Assembly: GCA_012845835.1 (NCBI GenBank)
Contig: JABAKD010000025.1
Span: 8,361,338-8,425,337, forward strand
Direction: 5' to 3'
Source: Undaria pinnatifida
Taxonomy: Eukaryota > Sar > Phaeophyceae > Laminariales > Alariaceae
Length of the DNA: 64,000 bases
Of the stretch, positions 52,925-63,429 are shown piece after piece (positions within the stretch are counted from its first letter, which is position 1; every line of letters starts with the position of its first letter). The notes below the pieces were generated by a model. That model was not told the origin of the DNA and ran no database searches. It saw nothing but the letters and a program-made list of their open reading frames with translations. The position numbers were made by a program, and so were the translations under genes.

Positions 52925-53110
52925 AGCAGCAGCGGCTAGGTACGAAGTAGAGGAGGCGGTCCGTGCGTTCGCAAGCGGAAGGCGGTAGGGCCCGATGGCC
53001 TTCCGGCCGAGCTCCTGAAGATCTTGGTCGACGAAGGAGAACATATCACGCTCGGAAAGACGACGACATCATCGTCATGTGGGGAGTGTGTGGAGGGGAG
53101 GTGGCGCGCG
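52925..53110 (+). pseudogene. LINE-1 RT N-terminal fragment
   Basis: One frame reads RKRKAVGPDGLPAELLKILV followed by DEGEHITLGK, the conserved start of non-LTR reverse transcriptase (K.A.GPDG.P.E..K). A frame change then gives DIIVMWGVCGGEV. It belongs to the same broad type as 7530-8571 and could be its missing upstream part from another insertion. Confidence 0.68.
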
Positions 53111-53454
53111 GGTTGCTTGCAGCTCCTTGCAAGCAGTGCAGTGTCGACACATCTCCAACCCAAGCAGCCAGGGCTGCTTCTTGTGGCCGATGCTGTAACC
53201 GTCACACTGTTTTCAACATGAGTTCCCTCTTAACTTCCAAAATGGTAAAGTCTAGCACAATATCGGGTACTGGTAGCAATCAGGACCAAATATAGTTAGT
53301 GAACGCCTGGTAAAAGCAGGGGAATTTATCGGTTTTTGTCCTTATCGTGGGTCCTGATTGCTATTTTCTTTGCTCATCCCATGTATTATCCTCGCACTTT
53401 TCTCTTTCTCTTTCTCCATCCCTAGACGAAACTCAGATCCAGGGTCGCTGAGCA

Positions 53455-53690
53455 GACTCTGGTCCTGGGTGATAGTCCTTTCTACCCAACGACATGCAGC
53501 ACCGCGGGCACGCAGGGTAGTGACTAGGCCGTGCTCGGGCGACAATACGCTTGGAAACCCTGAGGTGTGATGATTCTGGTCCTCGGTAATAGCTCTTCCT
53601 ACCCAACGACATGCAGCACCGCGCGCACGCAGGGCAGTGACTAGGCCGTGCTCGAGCGACGATCCGCTTGGAAATCCTGTAGTGTGATCA
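53455..53690 (+). repeat. ~117-bp tandem duplication
   Basis: Units at 53455-53571 and 53572-53690 share CTACCCAACGACATGCAGCA and GTGACTAGGCCGTGCTCG. A distant relative of the first block is at 61452-61470. Confidence 0.82.
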
Positions 53691-53812
53691 TTTTTGCAGT
53701 ACTCCGCACTCTGTCACTACTTGTTGTTCCCATCGGTGTCCAAGCGATTTTGCAGGCACTACAGCGGGCAACCGGCACTACTCAATCGGCCCTATAGAGG
53801 TATCCCCACTAC
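53690..53812. mobile_element. CAGTAGTGG MITE family, partial copy
   Basis: Right end (CCCTATAGAGG ... CCCCACTACTG) and the middle block (AAGCGATTTTGCAGGCACTA, GCGGGCAACCGGCACTACTC) are present. The left end is missing or diverged. Confidence 0.5.
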
Positions 53813-53924
53813 TGTTGATCCCTTTAGAATGGCACCCATGTTTGGGGGAAACTACTCGGAATCAACGTTAACACGTCAACACTCGTTTGCAGTACGGAAT
53901 CAAAGCCTACCATACTCTAGAACC

Positions 53925-54000
53925 TGTTTAAGGCCGCACTCCCGTTTCGGGGACAAACGACCTGGAATTAGAAAGAAACGTAGGTTTGTTTCTGTGCGGT
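53925..54000. repeat. distant relative of the 88-bp MITE
   Basis: CACTCCCGTTTCGGGGACAAACGACCTGGAATTAG matches the family body. Neither inverted end is recognisable. Confidence 0.35.
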
Positions 54001-54049
54001 GTGCAGTGCAGTAGTAAAAAGGTTAAGGCCGCGGTGGGACCCAAGCGGC

Positions 54050-55420
54050 CCCTGGTCTCCGGTTTTCCGGTGACTCCAACCTCTGGATGTTTTATCGCAA
54101 CAGAAAAAAAAACATGGCTACGTTAAGATCGGTGACAATGGAGAAGGCCAAAACTTTGAAATTCCCGAAGATCTCAGCCAAACTTTGCCTGAACGGTCGC
54201 CTATGGGCTCAATTTTGTAGATGTGTTTTTGGAAACTTTCCAGAATTTCGGAAAAAAACGATTTCTCGCGGCAATCTTGGCCAACATCTGCTTGAGAAAT
54301 TGTCGAGCAGATCTTGGATTAGACTCGGCGTAATTTCGTGTTGTCCACACACTTCGTTCGACGAAGTCAACGACAGCGTCATGAACTCTGAACGTAGCGA
54401 GATCGTTAGGGGCTCCGACCCCCCCTTGGTGTACAGCGCTCACTCTATGGTCAATGATTTGTGGCGGGCGCCGATCAGGCTTCTGTTAAAACACATTGGG
54501 CGGCTGGTGTGTAGAAAACCGAGACAAAAAAACCCTATCCTCTCCCAGCGGGCGAAAAACAGAATTTTGAGACCATGTGACGGAAGGCCACAGGACAACA
54601 CAACCAACCTCTCACGCCCTACGGCATGGATCGAGATTAACTCTTTAGCGCTGTGACCTACACTCATGTGACCTTGTCCAGGGCGAAGAGCAGTGACCAT
54701 AGGTTGCCTCTATCTCGAGATCGAAGTTCAATCGTGTTTGTTGGACAATGGTGATGAAGGCTTGATTAAAAATAGACAAATTGACCTGTTGGACCACATG
54801 ACCAAAAAAAGAGCCAGAGATAAAAATATTTGAATCGTTTTTCCCCCATAGCGATGTTACCCGGAATCTTTCAGCAAATAACCCCAAAATGAAGTTTGGA
54901 AAAAAAATGGCTGAACTTTCGGCTTTCCATTGTCATCGGTCTAACACGCTGCGTATAAAACTCCGGCTGGTTCGTGGCTTAGGGTTATAGGGTAAAGTGC
55001 TCAAGAGTGCGTCAACCACAGATGCTGTGAGTCTCTTCAGATTGGTGTTCCGCTGGTTCTCAGCAGAGGTCCACACCTCGACTTTGAGGCGTTGCAGTGA
55101 TCGAAATATGGGGTGCACAAAACGAGAGAAAAAACGATCCCCAACTGAACGTGTGCACTTCACCAGAAGCGACTCACGAGATGTTTCCGTGATTTCGAAC
55201 TTGCGAACCAGCAACACCAAAAGCTCCCAAATCGCTGAAATAGTTCAATTCGCGCGCGGGAGCCCAATACGATGGGTACATCAACGATGACAAAACGGTG
55301 TTCACCAAAAGTTTGCTGCTCGCCAGGCGGATGGTATACCTCTTCTCGAGTCGTATCCGAAAAGCGCATTGCAAACAATGTTTCATTCCCGTGAGGGGTA
55401 GGAAGTTATGGAGCCTAAAG
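54050..55420. other. unrecognised region with successive medium frames
   Basis: The plus strand has a 189-codon frame at 54087-54656. The minus strand has a chain of 70-95-codon frames from 55386 to 54201. None shows a domain known to me, and the two strands overlap, so at most one is real. No repeat found elsewhere in the window matches it. A diverged pseudogene or unknown exon series is possible. Confidence 0.25.
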
Positions 55421-55663
55421 AAGGGCTAAAAACACCTCAAAAGCTCTGTATTATTGGCTCTTTGCAGCCCTTTTTTTTGGGTTTTGGGACTAAGAATCTT
55501 GTTCACAGATGCCATACTCTACTTCCAAGTGTTTATAGATTACGAGAAATGCCTCCATACGAGCTCCTACTCCACAGGGTCCTGAGAGACCTACAATGGC
55601 CTTAAAAGCTGGTGCAAGGCCTACTGCTGTAGAAAGGGCGAAAGCTGCTGGAGACGATGTACC

Positions 55664-56337
55664 TACCGTAATATCCTCTGTCAGCGCCCCCTGGGGCGAC
55701 CATTTGTATTTCAATAAAACGTTGTCCCCGGGGAGAACAAATAGGGAGGGGGGCACTTCGTAAAATAAGAAGGGCCCGGGGAGAAAACGTCCAGGGGGTT
55801 TCTTCCAAAAAACGGTGCTCTTGACACGTATTCTTACGAAGTGTTTTGCCATGTCGTCTGGTTGCTTCTGTGTCGCTTGATGTTCTGCCTATTTTAGTCC
55901 TCCTGTGCCATATTTGACGTTGTGTACCGGCAGGTAAAACCGTGTATTTTATATTTTACAGCAGGTGGAGTTTGAGTTCATGGAGCGGTTATATAATGAG
56001 ACAACGAACAATAAACAACGAACAAAAAGCAACAGCAACGGATGCGCACTGCTCATTGCATATAAGTCGCAGCGGGGTGGAATGAAATACCGCAGATACT
56101 AATCTTAACCCCCCGGGGTGACATCGTTTTTTGTGCTGTCCCCGGGGGGAGAGCGATACATTTATATAATAAAGTTGTCCCCCGGGATACCAAAGAGGTA
56201 GGGAGGACTTCGTCGAAAAAATAACATTGAAGCTCATTCCCCGGGGATAAAACACCGTTTGGACAATACTTTCGGCCATTTGGGGGGGGGGGAAGGACAA
56301 CACAAGGATGGGGGCGTTGACAGAGGATATTACGGTA
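55664..56337. mobile_element. 674-bp element with 28-bp TIRs
   Basis: Left end TACCGTAATATCCTCTGTCA continuing GCGCCCCC. The right end is its complement with one mismatch (56310-56337). The terminal TA could be the target duplication. Inside are two similar blocks with CCCCGGGGAGAA and CTTCG-AAAATAA (55690-55810; 56110-56260). No transposase. Confidence 0.65.
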
Positions 56338-56619
56338 TTCCTCCCAAGATTCTTACCACCCAGGAGAGATCGACACAAGGTACCAGGTACAAGGTACTCG
56401 CACAAAGTTACGTGGCCACAAGGCATGAGAAACAGAGCTAAGCGAGCGAACATAGCAGGTAAACGGGAGATGAACGCTGCTGCTGCAGCTTGTGTACAGT
56501 ACTTCGGCGCTGCGGCTTACCTACGAGTACTGCTGTACAGGTGTGAGCACCAGTGCAGTATATGGGTGTACAGCAGCAGTGCAGTACACCTACCAGGGTG
56601 TACTAATAAAATGTAGGGT

Positions 56620-56755
56620 AAAACGAAAGGAAAGCTTATACCTGCAGGAACGCAAGAAATCCTGGAGCCGTTATATCGAAGTTAATGTAGAAAAAATGGG
56701 TCAGCGTTTCTGTTTCTTATTGAAGTAGAGGTGTCCTGCACGTGTTATACCGCTG
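56620..56755 (+). repeat. relative of the 5.7-7.0 kb array
   Basis: GGAGCCGTTATATCGAAGTTA, GTAGAA and TTTCTGTTTCTTATTG match segments at 6660-6800. It is about 50 kb from the main array. Confidence 0.5.
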
Positions 56756-56759
56756 TACA

Positions 56760-58500
56760 GCCGTAGTACTGGCCCTATGATAAGAAACCGATATTCGTTT
56801 TAGGCTAGATGTCTTACTTAAGAAAGGGCGAGTCCCACACAAAATTCAGTATAACAGCTGTCGAATTTCTTATTTTCCCGTAATTTAGTCTAAGGTTCTC
56901 GGGGGCTCGTTCTTAGCGTCGATTTTGTGTAAACCACAGGAATGAAGGGGGCGGTATCACGGGAATATTTTATGAGTTTCAGTATCTAAACGTTTAACAG
57001 AACCCAACTTGAGCAAAAAGTCATCCCGGGCTGCTCCCACGGCAGTGAGCCCAGCGAGCGCTTGCTTGCTTCTCACATACGAAAAAAGCAGCAAATCCAC
57101 TGTGCTTCCTTGCCCATCGCATCAAGTAAGGGCGACACCCGCATCTGCCTTTGGTTTGCTGTGCTTAGTTCGGAGATTGAAGGGAGCATCAACGACACCA
57201 TGGGGGATGCCGCATCCAACGATGTAAAACAAGAGGCAAATTGAATGCTGCAAACACGAAAGTTATGTTTTCGATAAAAGTGGGGGCCTCTTTACCTCCT
57301 CTTGCGGCCGAAATTTTGGGGGGATTCCTCAGCGGGAGGCCCCTTTCCCTCGCTAGGTTCCTCGCTCATTGTCCACCGTAGGTTCGCAACCGAGACTTGC
57401 TTCTTGGACACAGGGCGCACGCACAACACACGAGGAAGAACTCGGGACGCGGTCGTCGAAAATCTGCAAATATATTGTTCCCCATGTCAATAACGCCGTT
57501 CCAACCGTAGTCAACTCCTCACGGTGATGTTGTTGAGGTTCGGGAGCGTCCACAGCCAAAAAAGTTTTGCTCTACGCAGTTCGCCGCTTGTGCAGAGGGA
57601 GAGAGGTGTACGGAGGAACGAGAGTGATAGCGGGACGTGGGCGGACCGAGAAGCGTCTCGGAGAAGAGATGGCAACTTCTTCACCTAAGGTGTGCTGCAC
57701 TATGTTTGCAACTTCGAAGCACAGAGAACCTTCCTTCCGCAGTGATACGTACCAGCATGTAATCACCGATCACTATATGCAGAGCACAACTTATTCAGTA
57801 GCAGGGTATGCACTTCCGTGGGTCGAGACAACTTGCAGTTGCTCTCTTTGGATTGCTTCACTCTGTCGGCCCGCGCTTTCGTTGTGTTGGGCTCGATGTG
57901 ATGGCATTCTCCAGCAATCGAGCGTCAGCATTTACCGCAGCAGCAAGTTCATTGTGTTGCAGCGTATCACACTGGCGAGGCTGTATGATTTCGTGTAGAC
58001 AGACGGATGGATGGACCGTTCTTGTATCATTATACAAACGGTCCTTATATTTTCGCCTTTTTGGGTATACAGCAGTAGTACCCGTGGTATGACTCATGAC
58101 TCAAGCGTCATATTTATATGATTCCACACACAGAACAAGTGTACTCGGATGATATACATTCCGAATACATGACGCATGATACGTACCAGTATGATATCAT
58201 CCATAGACAGCAGTAGATGCATCCACACGACGAGTAGGATCCGGGCTATTGTCGTTTCCCGTTTTGTTTGCTTGGGGTCCGCCCCATTGTGTCTAAAGCG
58301 TGTGTTGTTACGGTATTACAAGGTACATGGTGGAAACTACAGTAATACATTTATAAAATAGATATGATGTTAGATTTATTATTAGTTCAAAATTCCCGAC
58401 CTAAAGTATAAATACCGACACCAACCATTAAAATTTTAGTGGAGAAAAACAAAATACTCAGTATGTATATATACCAGGTATATATATATTTTTAAAACAA
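56760..58500. other. no recognised feature
   Basis: Several frames of 60-140 codons (for example 57567-57998) without domains. 57000-57250 looks codon-like on both strands but has stops in each. AT-rich toward 58440-58500. Confidence 0.3.
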
Positions 58501-58509
58501 AATAATGGG

Positions 58510-58780
58510 ACCCCTCCCAAAAACTCACCCACATAGTATAGACTATTACAAGCACCAACAACGCAGCTTGCAAAGATGAGTATTGACCCGAAATTCGTCG
58601 AACTCACGGCTGACGTCCTTGAAAATTAGTTAAAAAATACTAAGTACAAAATAGGACCCCTCCCATTAAGAAAAAACTCACCCACAGAGTATATTGCAAG
58701 TACCAACAACGCAGCTTGCAAAGATGAGTATTGACCCGAAATTCGTCGAACTCACGGCTGACGTCTTGAAATGTTTTAAT
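58510..58780 (-). repeat. core J repeat, two tandem units
   Basis: Units at about 58510-58630 and 58660-58780 each have GGGACCCCTCCCA or a variant, ACTCACCCACANAGTATA, GCAGCTTGCAAAGATGAG and GTCGAACTCACGGCTGACG. Confidence 0.72.
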
Positions 58781-58799
58781 AAAATAACAATTTTTTTCC

Positions 58800-59430
58800 T
58801 TGTTGCTGACTGGTGTCGGTTAACTTTTTTGTAGCTTTGTGCCGGAATTTGTTGACTGTTAAGGCCATTGTTTATGGTACCCCGATCCAGGTCATAGATG
58901 TTCCTGACGTTCGTTTCGCCGCCTGAAGATCAAGATGCCGACGTAAGATTTATAAACAAGTGTGTATGGTAAAAACGAATCTAGACTCTAGATGCAGAAG
59001 CTAGCTGCCATGTTCAATATTTTCGTTGGCATATGTTAGAGGGGTGGTTTGCTCGATTTCGAAGACTCGAAACACACACAAGCTCGCCACAGCGCCACAA
59101 CAGGCTACAGACCATGGCGATCGAGGTGCGCGAGGGTCAAGCGGCAGCTGCTCGGTAAATGGCTCAGGGGGCTGCCGCATCTTCGCGAACTACTGCTGTT
59201 GTTCTGTGCGTTTGTGCGCGCGGGGGCCAATTTGCGGCCTAAGCTCGAGACAACATCTGGAGAAGAAATACCTTCCTGAGATCGGGACGAAACACCCCTT
59301 TTTCGGTGGATTTTCCCATCTTGGAAATTGTCAGAACCAACGTTCGTCTCCACATGCAGTGCGCACAGATCTTACTCAAGACGAATCTTGCAGAGATGGC
59401 GATCTATGGCCTACATCGGGGTACCATGAA
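58800..59430. other. no recognised feature
   Basis: A 146-codon plus-strand frame at 59026-59466 overlaps the start of SINE-B and shows no domain. Nothing else was supported. Confidence 0.3.
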
Positions 59431-59434
59431 CAGT

Positions 59435-59715
59435 GGCGTATCAGGTTATCCTCGAGCCTGGTATAGGTCAGTTTCGTGAGTTCGAATCCCCCCGAGTGCA
59501 TATTCGTATAAATTCGTGGGGACTTTTTCCTGTGCACAAATTGACTTGCGGAAAACGCGAGAGCGTGAGTTAGCAACAATCGATGAACAATCGACGAGCA
59601 GTGGGATTGCTGAACCCTATGCGCGATAAAAATTGAAGGCAAGAACCGGGGGGGGGAACGAATGACACCTGTCACCACGGCTTGTCCAGAAGCTGGAACG
59701 TAGAAGTGTGCAAAA
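59435..59715 (+). repeat. SINE-B, copy 2
   Basis: Head GGCGTATCAGGTTATCCTCG, B-box GAGTTCGAATCCCCCCGAGTG (close to the Pol III consensus) and a body matching 33480-33787 reversed. Confidence 0.78.
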
Positions 59716-60059
59716 CAAAAACAAACCCAAAACAATAGTGACCTTACCATGTACCTGTTGCTAATATTTGAATGTTGATGCTGACTTGTGTTTACTTGTA
59801 CCTGGTATGTGACTTGTACCAACCTTAGTCGACGTTTGTTGACACTTGTTGTGGTTGCTGTTTGATGACTTGTGTTGACTTCGTTGCGACCTCTTGACTT
59901 TCTTGGCTTTGATTTACTTTGTTGAAATTTGTTCATTTTCGCTAACTTTTAACACTGTCGACTTTGTACATGCAAAAGCAGAAACGTGTCCGTCCCTGCA
60001 AACATAATTGGTAGCAGTAGTCCTATGTGCAGGAGCGACTTGCACACAACTCTCTGCAG

Positions 60060-60560
60060 GACGCTAATCTTATGGGTCGAGGCCGGCCGCCCGTTTCTTT
60101 TCTCAACACCACCGAAACACGCAGCGGAACCGCGCGACTGCCCCCGACGACCTCGAGCCCCCCCTAAGGGTTTATAGCGTCAGGGTTGGAGTTAGACCTT
60201 TTTTCGGGCTGATCTAGGCCGATGTGCAAGTTGACCTTATGCCACCTGCGCAGAGTTGTGTGCAGGCCACTCGTGCATATCGGGCGAGCCCAAACAGTTG
60301 GGAGCCCCAGCGCGTGTTTATACCTGCATTCGTGCAGCGCAGCGTCCAGATTGTACGACGCTGGCCTTTCGACCGACCAGATTGTTTTTATGTTTTAACG
60401 CCATCGAACCACGCGGCGGAGACTGCGCCCGCCTCTGCCGACCTCGAGCCTCCCGAAGGGTTGAAGTTAGGGTTAGCGTTAGCGCCAAGGTTGCGGTTGG
60501 CTTGGGTCTGGACCGAGGAGCAAGGTTGAAATTGACAAGGTTGCCCTACACGAATGCGCT
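60060..60560 (+). repeat. low-copy repeat with GACCTCGAGCC and TTAGGG-like sequence
   Basis: Two related halves (60100-60200 and 60400-60500) share CACGC.GCGGA, GACCTCGAGCC, AAGGGTT and GTTAG-rich ends. They resemble 21265-21360. Confidence 0.5.
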
Positions 60561-60830
60561 GATTTAGGGGCTTCCTAGCCATTTCTAGACTGACCCAAAA
60601 TTTCGGTGCTACTGTAGTTGTGCCAATCCTCGACCGACTCGGTGCCATGGCGCACCTTGGCCCTCTCCGTTGAAGTCGAGGCCGACTGGCACGGTCGGTG
60701 GGCAAAGCGAGCTAACTATCGATCGCCCCTCATCTTGATGAATGGCTTTTTCTGCGGTAAAGCAGAAATCAAGCAGTAAAAAAAATACTCCCTCTGATGG
60801 TATCACGGCGGTGTTCCGACTTGCCCTACA

Positions 60831-61245
60831 CCTTCGATAAAGTTGTTTATTGTCCACGTGTAACTCTTTAATTTACATGGTCAGTCCAGGACAAATTGTC
60901 CAGTTTTTTTTTTCGCAATAACTTTCGAAGAGGAGCGAATTGAAAAGTGAAACAACTATGGCCGTGACGGCGGCGTCGGGTTGCGTCGATATCCGATGAG
61001 TTTTTGTTGTTTGGACAAAATGCGACATTTTTGGCCGAAATGACCCATGGAACCCCTATCATTTGCCTTGCTGGAGGTCTCTCTCGAGCTCCATCGAACC
61101 GCGGGCGCCGGCTGTTTCGCTGCGGCGCTTGTTGCGCCAACTGAACCGCACTCGCCGGTCGCCGCTGCTTCGCCAGCACCCCCATCCTTAAAGCTTCGAT
61201 AAAGTTGTTTATTGTCCACGTGTAACTCTTTCATTCACATACCAG
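60831..61245. repeat. pair of ~48-bp direct repeats
   Basis: CTTCGATAAAGTTGTTTATTGTCCACGTGTAACTCTTT occurs at 60833-60872 and 61193-61232. Part of it (CGTGTAACTCTTTAATTCA) recurs at 61786-61804. The 310 bp between shows no coding domain. Confidence 0.7.
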
Positions 61246-61625
61246 TATAGCTTCGACAGCGATTTTTAGTCAGGGATGCATATTCTTGTGTTTTTTCAAC
61301 CATTTTACACCAGTGACGTCATTAGGGGGCAGTCATCGGTATATTATATTTCCTATGGGTTAGGGTTAGGGTTAGTTCCATCCATTGTGAAAAACACAAT
61401 AATTTAGGACACCCCACGTGTGTGTTGTCTTCACATTAAGCCGTACCCTTCTTTCTGCCCAACGACATCAATCGGTACAACCAGAGTCCGTGCTGATTCA
61501 TCTTAGAGATATAAATTATGTAGTCAGACTGTGAAGCAGAGTAAACCAAACAGTCGCAATTCATCAATGTAAAACAAGTAAAGTGCTAGCATACCGGGTA
61601 CGAGAACAAAACAAAACAAGCCACG

Positions 61626-61725
61626 CCATAAAGAAGAAAGAGAAAAAAAAGGAAAGAGAAGAAAAGAAAAGAGAAAAAAAAAAGAGAAAGAAAGAAAAGA
61701 GAAAAAAGAAAACAAAGCAACACCA
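61626..61725. repeat. GAAA/AAAAG purine microsatellite
   Basis: About 100 bp of AAAGAGAAA, GAAAAG and AAAAAG units on the plus strand. Confidence 0.85.
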
Positions 61726-61804
61726 ACGACATATGTTCTGAAGAATGTGATGCAAGAAGATCGGAAAGGAAAGTAAAGGCTGCAACGTGTAACTCTTTAA
61801 TTCA

Positions 61805-62010
61805 TACCAGTAGAGGTCCCTCTATAGTAACGGTTGAACAGCAGTGCCGCTTGCCCGCTATAGTCGCTGTCACAGGCACTATAGTGCCTATAAAAGCGCT
61901 TGGCACAGATCAACCAGCAGTGGCAGTACGCGGAGTAGTGCCGGGTGCCGCGATAGTGCCGGTATTTACCTCTATAGTGCACATACCGGCGCTGCAGAGG
62001 GATCACTTTT
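61805..62010. mobile_element. CAGTAGTGG MITE family copy
   Basis: Left end CAGTAGAGGTCCCTCTATAG, a body rich in CACTATAGTGC-type palindromes, right side CCTCTATAGTGC ... GCAGAGGGATCAC. Confidence 0.5.
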
Positions 62011-62264
62011 ATACTAATGTATATCTTCATTCCGAGAAATTTCGCCGGGGGTCTTGGTTAACCCGTTTAGGGCCCATGTACAGGGACCAAAAAACGGTGA
62101 TTTGCCACTTTTTCAAGCGTCTACTGGAGTAGCGTGAGCGCGCAGCAGCACGAGTAGGATTATGCCGCAGCCGTCCTGCACGAGTCTTGGCATTGTTGTA
62201 CTTCGGACACCAATGTTTCGCTATATGCACATCGTAAATCCGATGAAATTCGACGAGCAGCATA

Positions 62265-62365
62265 AAAATACGAAAAGTGGTGAATGGTGAGCCCTACGAT
62301 GCGCGATAAAAACGAAGGGCAAGTACCGGGGGGAGAGAAGGGAAGACACCTATGACCGCAGCTTG
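62265..62365 (+). repeat. SINE-B 3' fragment
   Basis: GATGCGCGATAAAAACGAAGG, CAAGTACCGGGG and GACACCTATGACCGCAGCTTG match the SINE-B body. The head is absent. Confidence 0.6.
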
Positions 62366-62369
62366 ACCA

Positions 62370-63035
62370 GAAGGTCGCTGAGGGTAAAACCTGTCAAAAG
62401 TTGAGCTGGAGAGTAAAAAGTGAAGATTGAAACCAAACAAAAATTCGTATCGTACACCTTGACCCTCAACCATGGTACCGAATAAGTGGGAAGTTGGCCT
62501 CGGCCTTTCACACGTAATAGGCGCAGCTACCTGCTTTTGTAGAACTGCAGCACTAGTTGCAAGCCACACGATTACGGTTCGAGCTCACGCGCTCACGCCC
62601 TCCGGGTGAGATCAGTATCACACCCAACCAGAACCCCTTAGCCCTAACCTAGCCCCAAATTATCGGCGGTGGGATCAGGCGGTGGGGTGGGATTAGGAGT
62701 AGCCACTCAAGTATGGAGGTGTGGTCTAGTGGGGTTGGTCCGACAATGCGTTTCACCCTCAACACTACTCGTAAAAACCTGATGAGTGCGTGTGGCTTGC
62801 AATACGGGGCTGCGGTTCTAGAATTGCGACGTGCGTCCTCAGCGGGAACAGCAGTGGCACACACTGCGGGAAAGAGTTGGTGTGGAATATCAACCACTTT
62901 GTCGAAGCTGGACCGGTTCTAAAATTTGCTTCTAGGAACGGTTCAAGGTTGTGTTTATTGCTGTATGCAGCTCGCTGTACGTTATGTCGGCAATAGAGTT
63001 AACGCGCACCACAATATCAGGCGTTTCATGGGTCG
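62370..63035. other. no gene; tRNA-like TGGTCTAGTGGGG at 62720
   Basis: GGTGTGGTCTAGTGGGGTTGG resembles the SINE-A A-box and CGGTTCTAGAATTGCGACG its B-box, about 95 bp apart, so a diverged SINE is possible. Otherwise featureless. Confidence 0.3.
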
Positions 63036-63049
63036 CATCACTGCTCGCG

Positions 63050-63200
63050 GGTACCCGGCCCGATCCGTGACATTTTAAGACCTCCTGACGCTACCCGACC
63101 CGACCCGATTCGACCCGTGAATTTTGAACACCTCCTGATCCGACCCGGTTCCACCCGCGAGCTTTTTAGAACCTTCTGACCCGACCCGCGGGCCGCGTGA
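63050..63200 (+). repeat. GACCC pentamer family, locus 5
   Basis: CCGACCCGACCCGATTCGACCC, GAATTTTGAACACCTCCTGATC and GAGCTTTTTAGAACC spacers, closing GCGTGAAAATCC. Confidence 0.75.
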
Positions 63201-63340
63201 AAATCCGTGCAAAATATGAGCAGGATCATGCCGCGCCCGTGTGTTGTCTGTGACGGAATCATGTACAGCACGTAGGGTTTTAGAGTTTCAGGGGGTACCT
63301 CGATTTAGTAGCGCCCCGTGGCAAGCCGAAACATGCGCTC

Positions 63341-63429
63341 TTACGCCTTGACAGCTGGAAACCCGTTTATAGGGACAACTTTACTTGGAATTAGTATAGG
63401 GGAATATTCTGGGGCTGTAAAGGGGTTAA
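63341..63429. mobile_element. 88-bp MITE family copy
   Basis: TTACGCCTTGACAGCTGG ... GGGGCTGTAAAGGGGTTAA with the ACTTGGAATTAGTATAGGGG body. Confidence 0.75.
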
